Below, piece after piece: positions 9,544 through 18,102 of a DNA stretch of 64,000 bases. Under the pieces are notes generated by a model. That model had not been told where the DNA came from. It was given only the letters and a program-made list of their open reading frames with translations, and ran no database searches. This DNA comes from CAVRAZ01 sp963719135 (GTDB taxonomy: Bacteria; Pseudomonadota; Gammaproteobacteria; DSM-19610), in contig CAVRAZ010000006.1 in assembly GCA_963719135.1 (NCBI GenBank), positions 372,001 to 436,000 of the forward strand. The letters are read 5' to 3'. The position numbers and the translations under genes were made by a program. How positions within the stretch are numbered: position 1 is the first letter of the stretch; each line of letters opens with the position of its first letter.

Positions 9544-9941
9544 CAGCGTCCGCCGCCCGTCTGTTCAGCCTGCTCGGCGCCCTGGCGCTGATGCTCGGCG
9601 TCTTCGCACTGTCGAGCCACGCGCTGCCTCCCGTCCCGCTGAACTTTCCCGGTCTGGACAAGCTGGTCCATGCCACGATTTACGGCGTGCTCGCGGCGCT
9701 GATGCTGAGGAGCATGCGCCACCGCGAAGGCGGCTATTCGAGGCTGCAGATGGCGGCGGCGATCGCGCTGGCCAGCGTCTACGGCATGACGGACGAGGTG
9801 CATCAGTACTTCGTTCCGGGACGCACCGCGGACGTACTGGACTGGTGTGCCGACACCGCCGGCGCGCTGGCGGCCGTCGCCATCTCCGCAGCCTGGGTGC
9901 GGCGCAGGCTCTTGAAGCGCATGGCGCCCGACGCACCGTAA
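9540..9941 (+). CDS. VanZ-like family membrane protein
   Basis: Small inner-membrane protein of about 133 residues with three or four hydrophobic segments and the VanZ-family features: a helix ending LDKLVHATIYGVLAALM and the motif YGMTDEVHQYFVPGRTADVLDWCADTAGAL. The start is taken as GTG 9540, which overlaps the preceding stop as GTGA; the further in-frame upstream region lies inside the ATPase gene. Its place at the end of the EPS operon suggests an envelope role; the exact function of this family is not known. Confidence 0.8.
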   Translation: MTASAARLFSLLGALALMLGVFALSSHALPPVPLNFPGLDKLVHATIYGVLAALMLRSMRHREGGYSRLQMAAAIALASVYGMTDEVHQYFVPGRTADVLDWCADTAGALAAVAISAAWVRRRLLKRMAPDAP

Positions 9942-9970
9942 ACGCCACAGGATCAGCGCCGATTGCAGGA

Positions 9971-9984
9971 GCGGGCTTGCCCGC
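9971..9984. terminator. Hairpin between converging vanZ-like and cysQ genes
   Basis: GCGGGC, two T, GCCCGC inside GCAGGAGCGGGCTTGCCCGC, placed between the two convergent stop codons. The text resembles the AGGAGCGGGCTTGCCCGCG repeat of pseudomonads. It may act as a bidirectional stem-loop terminator or as a REP unit. There is no T tract. Confidence 0.4.
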
Positions 9985-9986
9985 GC

Positions 9987-10787
9987 CTACAGGTACGCGG
10001 ACCAGTCCCGGCCGCCGTCGCCGAACACCAGGAAGTGCGGATTGAGCATGGACTCCTTGGTGTTGTAACGCAGCCGGCGCATCGACAAGTCCGTAAGCTG
10101 CCCGCCGGCCTGCTCGACCACGCAATGCGCCGCGGCGGTGTCCCACTCGGACGTCGGACCGAGACGCGGATAAACGTCTGCGGCGCCCTCGGCAACCAGA
10201 CAGATCTTGAGGGAACTGCCCATACTGACGATCTCGTGGTCGCCCAGCTTGTCGAGAAACGCGTTCAGCGAATCGCCCCCGTGGGAACGGCTGCCGACCA
10301 CCGCCACCGGTCCACCCGTCAGCCTGCGCACGTGGATGGCGCGATCGCCGGATTCCGGCGTCGATTTGAGCGCGCCCTTGCCGCGACAGGCCGCATAGGT
10401 CACGCCGCTGACCGGCACGTACACCACACCCAGCACCGGCACCTGGTCCTCGATCAGCGCGATATTGACGGTGAATTCGCCGTTGCGCTTGATGAATTCC
10501 TTGGTGCCGTCCAACGGATCGATCAGCCAGTAGCGAGGCCAGCGGCTGCGCTCTTCGAAGGCGCTGCCTGCGCCTTCTTCCGACAATACGGGAATATCCG
10601 GCGTCAATTGACGCAGACCCTCGACGATGGTGCGGTGAGAGGCGAGGTCGGCCGCGGTCAGCGGCGACTTGTCGTCCTTGTTCGCCACTGAGAACTCGGT
10701 GTTGTAGATTTCCAGAATCTTCGCGCCGGCGCGCACGCTGAGCGCGCGCACGGCATCGAGATAAGCACAGGGCTCGGTTGCTGTCAT
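9987..10787 (-). CDS. cysQ: 3'(2'),5'-bisphosphate nucleotidase CysQ
   Basis: Hydrolyses PAP to AMP in sulfate assimilation (inositol-monophosphatase superfamily, Mg-dependent). 266 residues with SPLTAADLASH, the metal-binding SEEGAG, the DPLDGTKEFIKRNGEFTVNIALI signature and WDTAAAHCVVEQAGG near the C-terminus, all in family order and at the usual length. Transcribed away from the HAD nucleotidase gene; a TATAAT at 10817-10822 lies in the divergent spacer. Confidence 0.93.
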   Translation of the reverse strand: MTATEPCAYLDAVRALSVRAGAKILEIYNTEFSVANKDDKSPLTAADLASHRTIVEGLRQLTPDIPVLSEEGAGSAFEERSRWPRYWLIDPLDGTKEFIKRNGEFTVNIALIEDQVPVLGVVYVPVSGVTYAACRGKGALKSTPESGDRAIHVRRLTGGPVAVVGSRSHGGDSLNAFLDKLGDHEIVSMGSSLKICLVAEGAADVYPRLGPTSEWDTAAAHCVVEQAGGQLTDLSMRRLRYNTKESMLNPHFLVFGDGGRDWSAYL

Positions 10788-10883
10788 GTTTGTACCGGTC
10801 GTTTTGAGTTCGGGCGTATAATACGCGAATTGTCCGATATTGACAGGGTTTCACGGCTCGCCGCGGCCCGGTCAGGCGCTGCC

Positions 10884-11579
10884 ATGAACGACTTTCCCCA
10901 CAGCCCGCCGTCACTCCCCTGGAAGGAGATCGACACCGTGTTCCTGGACATGGACGGCACGCTGCTCGATCTGCATTTCGACAACCATTTCTGGCTCGAA
11001 CACGTGCCGGCGCGCTACGCCGAGAAAAACGCTCTGTCGGTGGATGAAGCCAAGCAGCGGTTGTATCCACGCTTCAAGGCGGAGGAAGGCACGATCCAGT
11101 GGTATTGCATCGACCACTGGAGTCGTGAACTGGACCTCGACATCGGCCTGCTCAAGCAGGAGCTGGAGCATCTCATCCAGGTGCGCCCGCACGTGCGCGA
11201 ACTGCTCGAAAAGCTGCAGTCGGCCGGCAAGCGCACCGCGCTGCTGACCAACGCGCACCAGAAGGTGCTCGAACTCAAAATGCGCACCACCGGCCTGGAC
11301 GCGCACTTCGATCACCTGATCTGTTCGCACAGTTTCGCCTGCCCGAAAGAAGACGCGCGCTTCTGGCCGCGCCTGGCCGCGGCCGACCCCTTCGATCCCT
11401 GTGCCACGCTGTTCATCGACGACAGTCTGCCGGTGCTGCGCGCGGCGCGCGCTTTCGGCATTCGCCACCTGCGTGCCGTCCGCCGTCCCGACAGCCGGTC
11501 GCCGCCGAAAAACACGGATGAATTCGTCGCCGTCGAAACCTTTCGGGATCTGGTCAGGGAACTGGACGCGGCCGGCTGA
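10884..11579 (+). CDS. yrfG: HAD-family GMP/IMP nucleotidase, YrfG-like
   Basis: 231-residue haloacid dehalogenase-type phosphatase. Motif I DMDGTLLDL follows the N-terminal VFLD, motif II is LLTNAHQKVLELK, and the final motif is ATLFIDDSLPVLRAA. The cap region WYCIDHWSRELDLDI and the GLDAHFDHLICSHSF segment match YrfG-type nucleotidases, which dephosphorylate GMP and IMP. ATG 10884 was chosen over upstream in-frame codons because the HAD motif then begins about 15 residues in, as is usual. Near cysQ, both acting on nucleotides. Confidence 0.85.
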   Translation: MNDFPHSPPSLPWKEIDTVFLDMDGTLLDLHFDNHFWLEHVPARYAEKNALSVDEAKQRLYPRFKAEEGTIQWYCIDHWSRELDLDIGLLKQELEHLIQVRPHVRELLEKLQSAGKRTALLTNAHQKVLELKMRTTGLDAHFDHLICSHSFACPKEDARFWPRLAAADPFDPCATLFIDDSLPVLRAARAFGIRHLRAVRRPDSRSPPKNTDEFVAVETFRDLVRELDAAG

Positions 11580-11603
11580 TGGAGGAATGCAAGCGCGCGG
11601 ACC

Positions 11604-12014
11604 TCAGGCACCCCGCCGGTCGTCCCAGCGTCTGAAGCGTTTCCTGCAGTAGCGGAGCAGATCTTCGTACCCGCGGAAATACAACTCGAAACCCTTCTCC
11701 GCCGGCTCGTCGAATTCGCAGTAATCGTTGGAATATTCCCTGCAGATCGCGGGCCGGCTCTCGTAGATGCCGCAACGCCCGTCGCTGCGCAAATGGGTGC
11801 AGGGATTTTCGACCAGCAGGTACCAGCGGCCCTCGTCCCGGTAAAGGCGCACGTCCCGGTGCGATACCTGCCAGAGCAGATGGTCGAAGTCGGACTTTGC
11901 ACGCGGCGTGTCGATCATCTGCGTGATGTAGGTGCAACACAGGGAATTGGTACAGTAGCCGCACTTGGTTTCAGGTGTTACCACCGCGACGGGGATGCTG
12001 CCCAGATTCACCAT
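11604..12014 (-). CDS. YkgJ-like cysteine-cluster protein
   Basis: 136 residues with the metal-binding cysteine cluster KCGYCTNSLCC near residue 17, a second pair in ENPCTHLRSDGRCGIYESRPAICREY, and a C-terminal Cys (RYCRKRF). The spacing matches the YkgJ/CxxCxxxxCC family, thought to bind zinc or iron; the physiological role is unknown. Convergent with the HAD nucleotidase gene with a gap of only 24 bp. Confidence 0.8.
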   Translation of the reverse strand: MVNLGSIPVAVVTPETKCGYCTNSLCCTYITQMIDTPRAKSDFDHLLWQVSHRDVRLYRDEGRWYLLVENPCTHLRSDGRCGIYESRPAICREYSNDYCEFDEPAEKGFELYFRGYEDLLRYCRKRFRRWDDRRGA

Positions 12015-12096
12015 GCCGTTGTTTCCTTCTCAGCCGATCGTTGCGCGCCGCGGAGCATCGGTCGATGCACGCGCGGCTGCCGGAGTTTAACGGATT

Positions 12097-13038
12097 TCAG
12101 GGCCGCGCATACAGTGCGTCGAGCAAACGACGTTCGATGCACCCCTCGCGGTGCCGCGGCGTTGTGGCGGCGAGGCGTTTGAGCATCCCGTCGGCCAGCG
12201 GCCGCGCATCGATGAGGCATACGTCGGCAGCCCCGGATACCGCGCGCGGTTGCCAGCCGGCGCGCGGCGCAGCGTCGGCGTTCAACTCGACCGCATAAAC
12301 CGGATCGCTTTCCGAGGTGCCGGTGCTGCATTCGTTCAACCGCACATATCCGGCATGCGCCAGCAGCAGGCGGTACGCGCCCGGCACGTCCGCAGGCTGC
12401 AATCGCTTGCGGATGGCCGCCAACAACATCAGCGTCAGATAGAGTTCAGCCAGGCTCGGCGCCCTGTGCACCGGGTCCGCGGCGCCGGACAATGCAAGCA
12501 CACCAAAATGGCGCCCCAGTCGATAGAGCTGGTGCAATTCGAAACAGACGTGGGGTGGCAGCGGCCGCCGGCAGCGGCAGGAATGCACCAGCACGTTGCC
12601 CAACTGCCGGCAGGTCCGCCTGAGCACCTGCGCGAACCGCCGCGGCGCGCCGGCAGGCACCGCCTCGGCGAACCAGTGCTTGAGCACGATCTTGAATCCG
12701 TTCGCCAGCGCGAGGCCCAGGCGTTCGATGCCCTCGATGACCTGCTGCTGCTGATGCTCCGTCATGCGCCGCCAGTTCAGGTTGTCCGGCGAAACGATGT
12801 CGAACATCGCCTGCGCGCTGGGCGCGACGGCGTTGAGCAGATCGTAACGCAGCGCGCTGTCGAGCTTCTGTTCGTTGAGGGGCTCGACGTAGCCGGTCAG
12901 ACGATAGAGGGATTCCGCGGCGTCGAGCATCGGCAGCTCGGACAACGCACGGCCGAGTTTGCGAACGTCCAACTCCAGACGGGGATCATCGAGGTCGTGC
13001 TGCTCCGGCACGGTTAGCGACAAACGCATCGTCAACAT
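12097..13038 (-). CDS. Uncharacterised helical protein downstream of gspN
   Basis: 313 residues, mostly helical, without a signal peptide or membrane segment. Regions such as LDAAESLYRLTGYVEPLNEQKLD, DNLNWRRMTEHQQQQVIEGIERLGLALANGFKIVL and PPHVCFELHQLYRLGRHFGV are reminiscent of the N-terminal part of multidomain PilZ-linked proteins in gammaproteobacteria. That comparison is from memory and unverified; no PilZ motif is present. A second ATG at 13029 has a better placed AGGAT than ATG 13038. It follows gspN by 24 bp and may be in the same transcript. Confidence 0.6.
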   Translation of the reverse strand: MLTMRLSLTVPEQHDLDDPRLELDVRKLGRALSELPMLDAAESLYRLTGYVEPLNEQKLDSALRYDLLNAVAPSAQAMFDIVSPDNLNWRRMTEHQQQQVIEGIERLGLALANGFKIVLKHWFAEAVPAGAPRRFAQVLRRTCRQLGNVLVHSCRCRRPLPPHVCFELHQLYRLGRHFGVLALSGAADPVHRAPSLAELYLTLMLLAAIRKRLQPADVPGAYRLLLAHAGYVRLNECSTGTSESDPVYAVELNADAAPRAGWQPRAVSGAADVCLIDARPLADGMLKRLAATTPRHREGCIERRLLDALYARP

Positions 13039-13062
13039 CCTGTCCTGTTGTTCGGTTCCTGG

Positions 13063-13812
13063 TCAGTGCAGCGAGTCTTTCCAATCCAGCCGGTAACGTC
13101 CGTCGTGAAACTCGGCAACGGCGTCCAGTCCGGCGCGGATATCATCCGAAATCTGACCGGTCGGCGTCATAGCCGCGTCGAGCCGGTATTCCCCCGACGG
13201 ATCGAGTTCCAGGTTGCCATCGACCCGCAAGACGCCGCCCTGAGCGGTGACCTTGCCCCGTGTCAGGTCACCGTCGGGTGTGAGTTCCAGGTCCACCCTG
13301 CCCAGCTCGAGCGCCACAGGCGCGGCGAGCACCGCCGGCGCCCAACGTGCCGTGCCGCGCAACGCCGGTATGGCGCCGCCTTGCGTGAACCGCACGCGGT
13401 CCAGCGCCAGCGTCAGCTCGCCCGAGGCTTCGGCCGGAAGGTGCAGGGCGCCGATCCAGTTCCGGGCGGGCGCCGCGACCGAGACATCGCTGAGATAGGC
13501 GCCGCCGAACAGCCCCTTGCCGGCGGACAGCATGACCGGGCTTTCGCCCCAGCGGCCCGACAGACCATATTCGAGCCGTCCCGCCAGCAGGGCGAACGGA
13601 TGCCAGCGCCACCGCACGTCGCCGAGGGTGACGGCATCGACCCGAAGTTGCGAGGCGCGCCCCGACCAGAGCGTGCCGCCGACACCCGAAAGCTGAACCT
13701 GCGGCGCCCGGCCCGCGAGCCGGTCGATAACCCAGGCTGCGGGAATATTGACGAGCAGAAACGCCAGGTACGCGGCCGCACCCACCGCGACCGCACGCCA
13801 GACGGATTTCAT
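13063..13812 (-). CDS. gspN: Type II secretion protein N
   Basis: 249-residue inner-membrane T2SS pseudopilus-assembly component. It has an N-terminal transmembrane helix (about 4-26, AVAVGAAAYLAFLLVNIPAAWV), then LSGVGGTLWSGRASQL, characteristic of GspN, and a beta-rich periplasmic domain. ATG 13812 overlaps the gspM stop (ATGA) and is the natural start; longer in-frame readings run into gspM. Last recognisable gene of the gsp run. Confidence 0.88.
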   Translation of the reverse strand: MKSVWRAVAVGAAAYLAFLLVNIPAAWVIDRLAGRAPQVQLSGVGGTLWSGRASQLRVDAVTLGDVRWRWHPFALLAGRLEYGLSGRWGESPVMLSAGKGLFGGAYLSDVSVAAPARNWIGALHLPAEASGELTLALDRVRFTQGGAIPALRGTARWAPAVLAAPVALELGRVDLELTPDGDLTRGKVTAQGGVLRVDGNLELDPSGEYRLDAAMTPTGQISDDIRAGLDAVAEFHDGRYRLDWKDSLH

Positions 13813-14300
13813 GCAGCCGGTTCCAGCAGGCTGATTCGCGCGTTGACCAGCCCCGCGCCCTGAGGTTCGACGGTGATACCGGATATCTCGACCTGGTATT
13901 GCCGGCCCAGATCGCCCAGCCAGAGAATGATCTGGTCGAAACTCGCACCTTCGAGCCAGACCTTGACGCCTTTGTCGGTATCCGGCTCTATGCGTTTGAT
14001 GCTGGCGCCCAGCCCGCCGCCGCGCGCCGACTCGTCCACCACCGCAAGCAGCGAACGGCCGCCCAGCCCGGAGGTCGCGTCCGCGCCGGCCGCGCGCCGC
14101 AGTGCCTTGATCCTGGCCGCGGACTGGCGCATCCAGTCCAGCGATTCCTGCTGTTCGGCGACGGTCTGCTTCAGCAGCGCATTGCGCGCGAACATCGGTC
14201 TCCACAGCATCAGGTAGAGTATCAGCAGCGCCAGAGCGCCGCCGCCAAGAATCGCCAGCAGGCGTTCGCGTGCATCCAGACGTTCAAACCAGGCTTTCAT
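13809..14300 (-). CDS. gspM: Type II secretion protein M
   Basis: 163-residue bitopic inner-membrane protein. It has a short cytoplasmic start MKAWFERLDARERLLAI, a transmembrane helix (about 17-33), then a periplasmic ferredoxin-like domain with SLLAVVDESARGGGLGASIKRIEP and EGASFDQIILWLGDL, typical of GspM. It pairs with GspL to hold the assembly platform. Overlaps both gspL and gspN by 4 bp (ATGA), so translation is coupled. Confidence 0.92.
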   Translation of the reverse strand: MKAWFERLDARERLLAILGGGALALLILYLMLWRPMFARNALLKQTVAEQQESLDWMRQSAARIKALRRAAGADATSGLGGRSLLAVVDESARGGGLGASIKRIEPDTDKGVKVWLEGASFDQIILWLGDLGRQYQVEISGITVEPQGAGLVNARISLLEPAA

Positions 14301-15490
14301 GAACTGACCCCCTCGACGCGCAGCCGGCTTTTCACCTTTTGCCCGCTTTCCGTCGTCGCCGACTGGATTTCGGCTTTCAGCCGGCCGCTGGCGGTGAGCG
14401 CCTGCTTGAGTTCGTCAAGAACCTGCACGTTGTCCGCGGCCAGGTCCAGATCAAGTCGACCGTCACGGAAACTGGCCCCGCTGACCTCGACGCCGTGGGT
14501 GCGCTGCAGCACGTCGCCGGTTTCACCCAGCAGTGCCAGAAACTCGGTGCCGACGGCGCCGGTCTGACGCTCGAGACGACGCAGCGCCTGTTCCATCTGG
14601 GCACGCGCATTGACCACACGCTTGACGTCGGGGAAGGTGGTCCGGAACAACTGGTCGATGTGCGCCGACATCGCGGTCTGCTGCCCCTCCAGTCTATAAT
14701 TTTCAACGCCCGCCGCCACCAGCGCGAAAACGCAGCAGGCCGCCAGCAGCGCCGCCGTCGCGCGCCAGGGCCGTAACAGCGCGCCGATGTCCTCGCGAAA
14801 ACTGTAAGCACCCTGCAGCAGGTTGACGCCGGCGCCCTGCGCCAGCCCGGCCGCCATCCAGGCGAGCGGCGGTTTGCTTTCCTCGACATTGAAGGCTTCG
14901 ACAATACCGAGGTCCACCACCGTGTCGCCGTAGACCTGAACGCGCTCCGGCGCGTTCTCGCGCCCCGCATAGAGGCCGAACAGCGTACCGATCATGGACA
15001 GATCGGAGGCGAACCCCCCGTGCGCACCGCTGCGCACCAGCGCACGGTCGCCTTCGATAAGAAGACTCCAGGCGTCGCCGGACCGCGGCAACACCTGCAC
15101 TTCCGAATACATGGTCTCCGGCGCCAGGCCCAGTGACTTCAGCCGTGCCACCCAGACGGCCATGCGCGCCCGGGACACCACGGCGACCGGATAGCCGTCG
15201 TCGGTCGACTGGGCGCCGGCCGCGAAATGGAGGTTTTCAATGTCCTCGGCGAACTGCTCTTCGAGCGCGTACGGGATAGCCTGCAAGACCTTCTGGCGGT
15301 TCCTGCCGGGTACGCGGGCATGCGTCAGCACCACGTCGTCGGCGGGCACCAGCACGGTGACGCGGCGGTTCGCGGCATCCGGGAGGTCGCCGGTCTGGAC
15401 CTCGCCGGTCAAGCCGTTCTCTTCGTTCAGCAAGGCCCAATCGCGGACGGCGGCTTCACTGTCCAATCTGATCAAAAGCGTCTCAGACAT
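14297..15490 (-). CDS. gspL: Type II secretion protein L
   Basis: 397 residues. The cytoplasmic actin-like domain (about 1-235; VTVLVPADDVVLTHARVPGRNRQKVLQAIPYALEEQFAEDIENLHFA) would bind the GspE ATPase. A transmembrane helix near 245-265 (TAALLAACCVFALVAAGV) and a periplasmic ferredoxin-like domain follow. Length and order match GspL. gspE itself is not in the window. Separated from gspK by 73 bp, the largest gap in the gsp run. Confidence 0.92.
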   Translation of the reverse strand: MSETLLIRLDSEAAVRDWALLNEENGLTGEVQTGDLPDAANRRVTVLVPADDVVLTHARVPGRNRQKVLQAIPYALEEQFAEDIENLHFAAGAQSTDDGYPVAVVSRARMAVWVARLKSLGLAPETMYSEVQVLPRSGDAWSLLIEGDRALVRSGAHGGFASDLSMIGTLFGLYAGRENAPERVQVYGDTVVDLGIVEAFNVEESKPPLAWMAAGLAQGAGVNLLQGAYSFREDIGALLRPWRATAALLAACCVFALVAAGVENYRLEGQQTAMSAHIDQLFRTTFPDVKRVVNARAQMEQALRRLERQTGAVGTEFLALLGETGDVLQRTHGVEVSGASFRDGRLDLDLAADNVQVLDELKQALTASGRLKAEIQSATTESGQKVKSRLRVEGVSS

Positions 15491-15563
15491 CGTCTCGATC
15501 CGTGGTTACAAACCTGCATCCTAACTTGAAATCAATCACTTGCAAACCATGACGGCGTACGCG

Positions 15564-16520
15564 TCAGGACTCTTTCTTCGGCTCGACCAGCGGCGACAGC
15601 AACCGCCGGTCACGTCCCACCACCGCGACCGTGCCCTGGACGCGGAACAGCAGGCTGGTCAGTTGGGAGCGCGCTTGGCCGATGTCCGCCTCGGCGACCA
15701 GCCTGAACCACTGAGTGCTGACGCTCGCGGCGTTCGGGTTGAACTGACTGCCCTGCAGGGCCGGATGATTCTGGAAATCCGCAACGGTGGCGAATGGGCC
15801 CTGTTCGCGTTCCGCGACCAACCCTTCAGCAACGCTCAGAGTCATATTGGCGTCCAAAGTCCGCAAAACTTCGGCGGGCGCCGTGTTGACGTTGATCGGC
15901 GTCGCCATCGGCAGGGCAACCACATAGGGCAGCAGCTTGCGGATCACCTCCGGGGTGTAGCCCTGCACCAGTCGCAACTCGGAGACATCCGCCATGAGGC
16001 GGTTTGCGGTGCGATAGGCGGGTTTCAGCAACAGGTAAGTCTGATCCTCGGCGCCATCGGGAAAGCGCACGTTGATATCGCCGTCGATCCAGTCCACCAG
16101 CGGGTCCGCCAGACCTTCGTCGATGCCGAGGTTGCGCAACAGCGTCTTGTAACGGGTGATCGCTTCCTCATCCGCCTGTCCGACGCCGTCGACCAGCGAA
16201 TTGAGATTGAAGAATCCCTGCAGGTCGATGAGGCGGCCCGAGATGCCGCCACCCTCGACCAGCGTCGCCGGCAGCGCTACCGCCCAGTCCTCGTCCAGCG
16301 AGTCGATCTGACTGTTGCGGGTGTCGCGCTTGAGCACCACCACGGCCCAGCTCTCTGCAGCCTCGGTGTAGGCGATGGCCTGGGTGCCGTGCAACAGGTT
16401 GCCGGTGCGGCGTATGTCAAGCTGCTGGCGCGCCGCCATGGCCACCGCCGCGGCGGTGGCAGTGGCCACCACCAGGAGCGCGGTAATGAGTGCAACACCT
16501 CGTTGTCTGAATCCGGTCAT
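15564..16520 (-). CDS. gspK: Type II secretion minor pseudopilin K
   Basis: 318 residues. The short leader MTGFRQRG is cleaved before VALITALLVV; the +5 position is Thr instead of Glu, as is usual for GspK, the pseudopilus tip. The large globular domain (SLVDGVGQADEEAITRYKTLL, DWIDGDINVRFPDGAEDQTYL, TPINVNTAPAEVL with helix-hairpin-helix) is diagnostic. ATG 16520 overlaps the gspJ stop by one base (TGATG); longer in-frame readings run into gspJ. Confidence 0.93.
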   Translation of the reverse strand: MTGFRQRGVALITALLVVATATAAAVAMAARQQLDIRRTGNLLHGTQAIAYTEAAESWAVVVLKRDTRNSQIDSLDEDWAVALPATLVEGGGISGRLIDLQGFFNLNSLVDGVGQADEEAITRYKTLLRNLGIDEGLADPLVDWIDGDINVRFPDGAEDQTYLLLKPAYRTANRLMADVSELRLVQGYTPEVIRKLLPYVVALPMATPINVNTAPAEVLRTLDANMTLSVAEGLVAEREQGPFATVADFQNHPALQGSQFNPNAASVSTQWFRLVAEADIGQARSQLTSLLFRVQGTVAVVGRDRRLLSPLVEPKKES

Positions 16521-17179
16521 CAGTGATCGTCGTCGTGAGGATCGCCTTGCTGTTCCTGATTCTGCAGGAAAAACGCAGCCGAGCCGGCCAACCGCGTCAA
16601 CCAGAGAAGCTTGCCGAACTGATCGGTTTCGACACTGATCTCGACCGCGCGTGGCAGACCGACCGGTCCGACAACGCCCGCGCCCGTGGGCGGCCAGGTT
16701 TCGCGCCATTCGTTGGTCTGGTCAAGAAAGCGCAGGGTGAATTCCTGCACGTGATCGAGCAGCGGCTGCTCGACGATCGCGGAATCGGGCGCCCTGTCCA
16801 GCACCCACCAGGTCTCGCGCTTGAGATCGCCGTCCTCCAGGCGATAACGCACGCGCTGAATGTCGCTGCGCGGCAGGCCGCCGGGGTTGGCGTAGCCGAG
16901 TCGCGTGAATTCCACACCGTCGTCGCTGCCGGCACTCACCAACGCACCCACGGCATCGCCGTATTCGTTGCGCACCGTGCGGTCGACCAGTTGCGACAAG
17001 TCGCGCTCCATCACGTTGAACAGCATCTGAATCTGTTTGAGCTGGTCGGCGCGTTCGCTGGTCTGGGCGCGCTGCGCCATGACGCTGTTCAACCCGCTGT
17101 AAGCCATCACGCTGATCAGTGCGAAGATCGTCAGCGCGACCAGCAGCTCCAGCAGCGTGAAACCTGTATGCCGGCGCAT
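16520..17179 (-). CDS. gspJ: Type II secretion minor pseudopilin J
   Basis: 219 residues with prepilin leader MRRHTG cleaved before FTLLELLVAL (Glu at +5), the N-terminal methylation and hydrophobic helix typical of type IV-like pilins. The remainder fits GspJ: SVMAQRAQTSERADQLKQIQMLFNVMERDLSQLVDR and the WWVLDRAPDSA segment. Forms the tip complex with GspI and GspK. Adjacent to gspI with a one-base overlap. Confidence 0.93.
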   Translation of the reverse strand: MRRHTGFTLLELLVALTIFALISVMAYSGLNSVMAQRAQTSERADQLKQIQMLFNVMERDLSQLVDRTVRNEYGDAVGALVSAGSDDGVEFTRLGYANPGGLPRSDIQRVRYRLEDGDLKRETWWVLDRAPDSAIVEQPLLDHVQEFTLRFLDQTNEWRETWPPTGAGVVGPVGLPRAVEISVETDQFGKLLWLTRLAGSAAFFLQNQEQQGDPHDDDH

Positions 17180-17550
17180 CAGCGTCGCTCCAGAAAACCG
17201 GTCAAGCGCGCCGTCTGGGGCGCATCCTTGGCGGCGTCGTCCGGAAAAACGTCGATTTCGACGCGGCGCAGATCTTCGTCGGGCGTCGTGAAGACCTGTG
17301 TTTCCCAGCGCCAGGCGCGCCCGGCAAACTCCGCCTTGCCCGACTTCTTACCAATCGAGGGCCACGCGGGATCGAGTTCCTGCTCGACGAGGTGATTGTG
17401 CGCCACCCATTCCGCCAGCGTGCGGTCGCGCAGATACGCCTGATTGCGCGTGTAGCTGCCGGCCGCGTGCAGTAGCGCGCCCATCGCAAGCGCAAGCACC
17501 GCCAGCGCCACCAGTATCTCGAGCAAGGTAAAACCGCGCGCCCGGGTCAT
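17179..17550 (-). CDS. gspI: Type II secretion minor pseudopilin I
   Basis: 123 residues with leader MTRARG before FTLLEILVALAVLALAMGAL (Glu at +5), then the short GspI body NHLVEQELDPAWPSIGKKSGKAEFAGRAWRWETQV. Length is normal for GspI. It overlaps gspH by 4 bp and gspJ by 1 bp. Confidence 0.93.
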   Translation of the reverse strand: MTRARGFTLLEILVALAVLALAMGALLHAAGSYTRNQAYLRDRTLAEWVAHNHLVEQELDPAWPSIGKKSGKAEFAGRAWRWETQVFTTPDEDLRRVEIDVFPDDAAKDAPQTARLTGFLERR

Positions 17551-18071
17551 TGCTGCTCGACGGCCAGTTTACCGGTGAGCGTCGCGCTCACCTGGTAGCG
17601 CCGTTCCGTTGCGTCGGCCCTGAATTCGACGGAAAAAGGCGTCATCTCGCCGCTCGACAACAGAAAGACCTGGGGCGGCTGCTCGTCCTTTTCGGCCGTC
17701 AGATCGAACGGCGGCGCCTCGTCGAGCGTCAGCTTCATGGACATGCCGTGGGGCAGTTGGCGCTGCCGGAGCTGCGGGTCGTCCTCCAGCGTCTGCCACT
17801 GGCCGTTCTGCAAGCTGAAAAAAGCGTAATCGGTGTCGGTGAAGCGGATCGCCAGCTCGCTGGAATGCAGCACGGACTCCTCGCTGGCCAGCTCCATCAG
17901 CGCCGCCAGCCGGCGCGCCTCGGTTTCGACATTCTTCGCCTGCGGGTCGGCACCGATCGACAGGGTCACGAACGTCACCACGATCCCGATGATGACCAGC
18001 ACCACCATCAATTCGATCAGCGTGAAGCCGCGCACTGCACACTGCGATCGCGAAAGGCCGGCGCGACTCAT
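17547..18071 (-). CDS. gspH: Type II secretion minor pseudopilin H
   Basis: 174 residues. Leader of 15 residues ending VRG, then FTLIELMVVLVIIGIVVTFVTLSIG (Glu at +5). The body EARRLAALMELASEESVLHSSELAIRFTDTDYAFF is typical of GspH, which joins the tip complex to the GspG shaft. It is 31 bp after gspG. Confidence 0.92.
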   Translation of the reverse strand: MSRAGLSRSQCAVRGFTLIELMVVLVIIGIVVTFVTLSIGADPQAKNVETEARRLAALMELASEESVLHSSELAIRFTDTDYAFFSLQNGQWQTLEDDPQLRQRQLPHGMSMKLTLDEAPPFDLTAEKDEQPPQVFLLSSGEMTPFSVEFRADATERRYQVSATLTGKLAVEQQ

Positions 18072-18102
18072 CAGCAGGGTCCGGCACCGGACGGGCGACC
18101 GC

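Noticed and set aside
13813..14205. N-terminal extension of gspN into gspM
   Set aside because: The extension is gspM in another frame; ATG 13812 overlaps the gspM stop.
16521..16709. N-terminal extension of gspK into gspJ
   Set aside because: A prepilin-like leader starts at ATG 16520, coupled to the gspJ stop.
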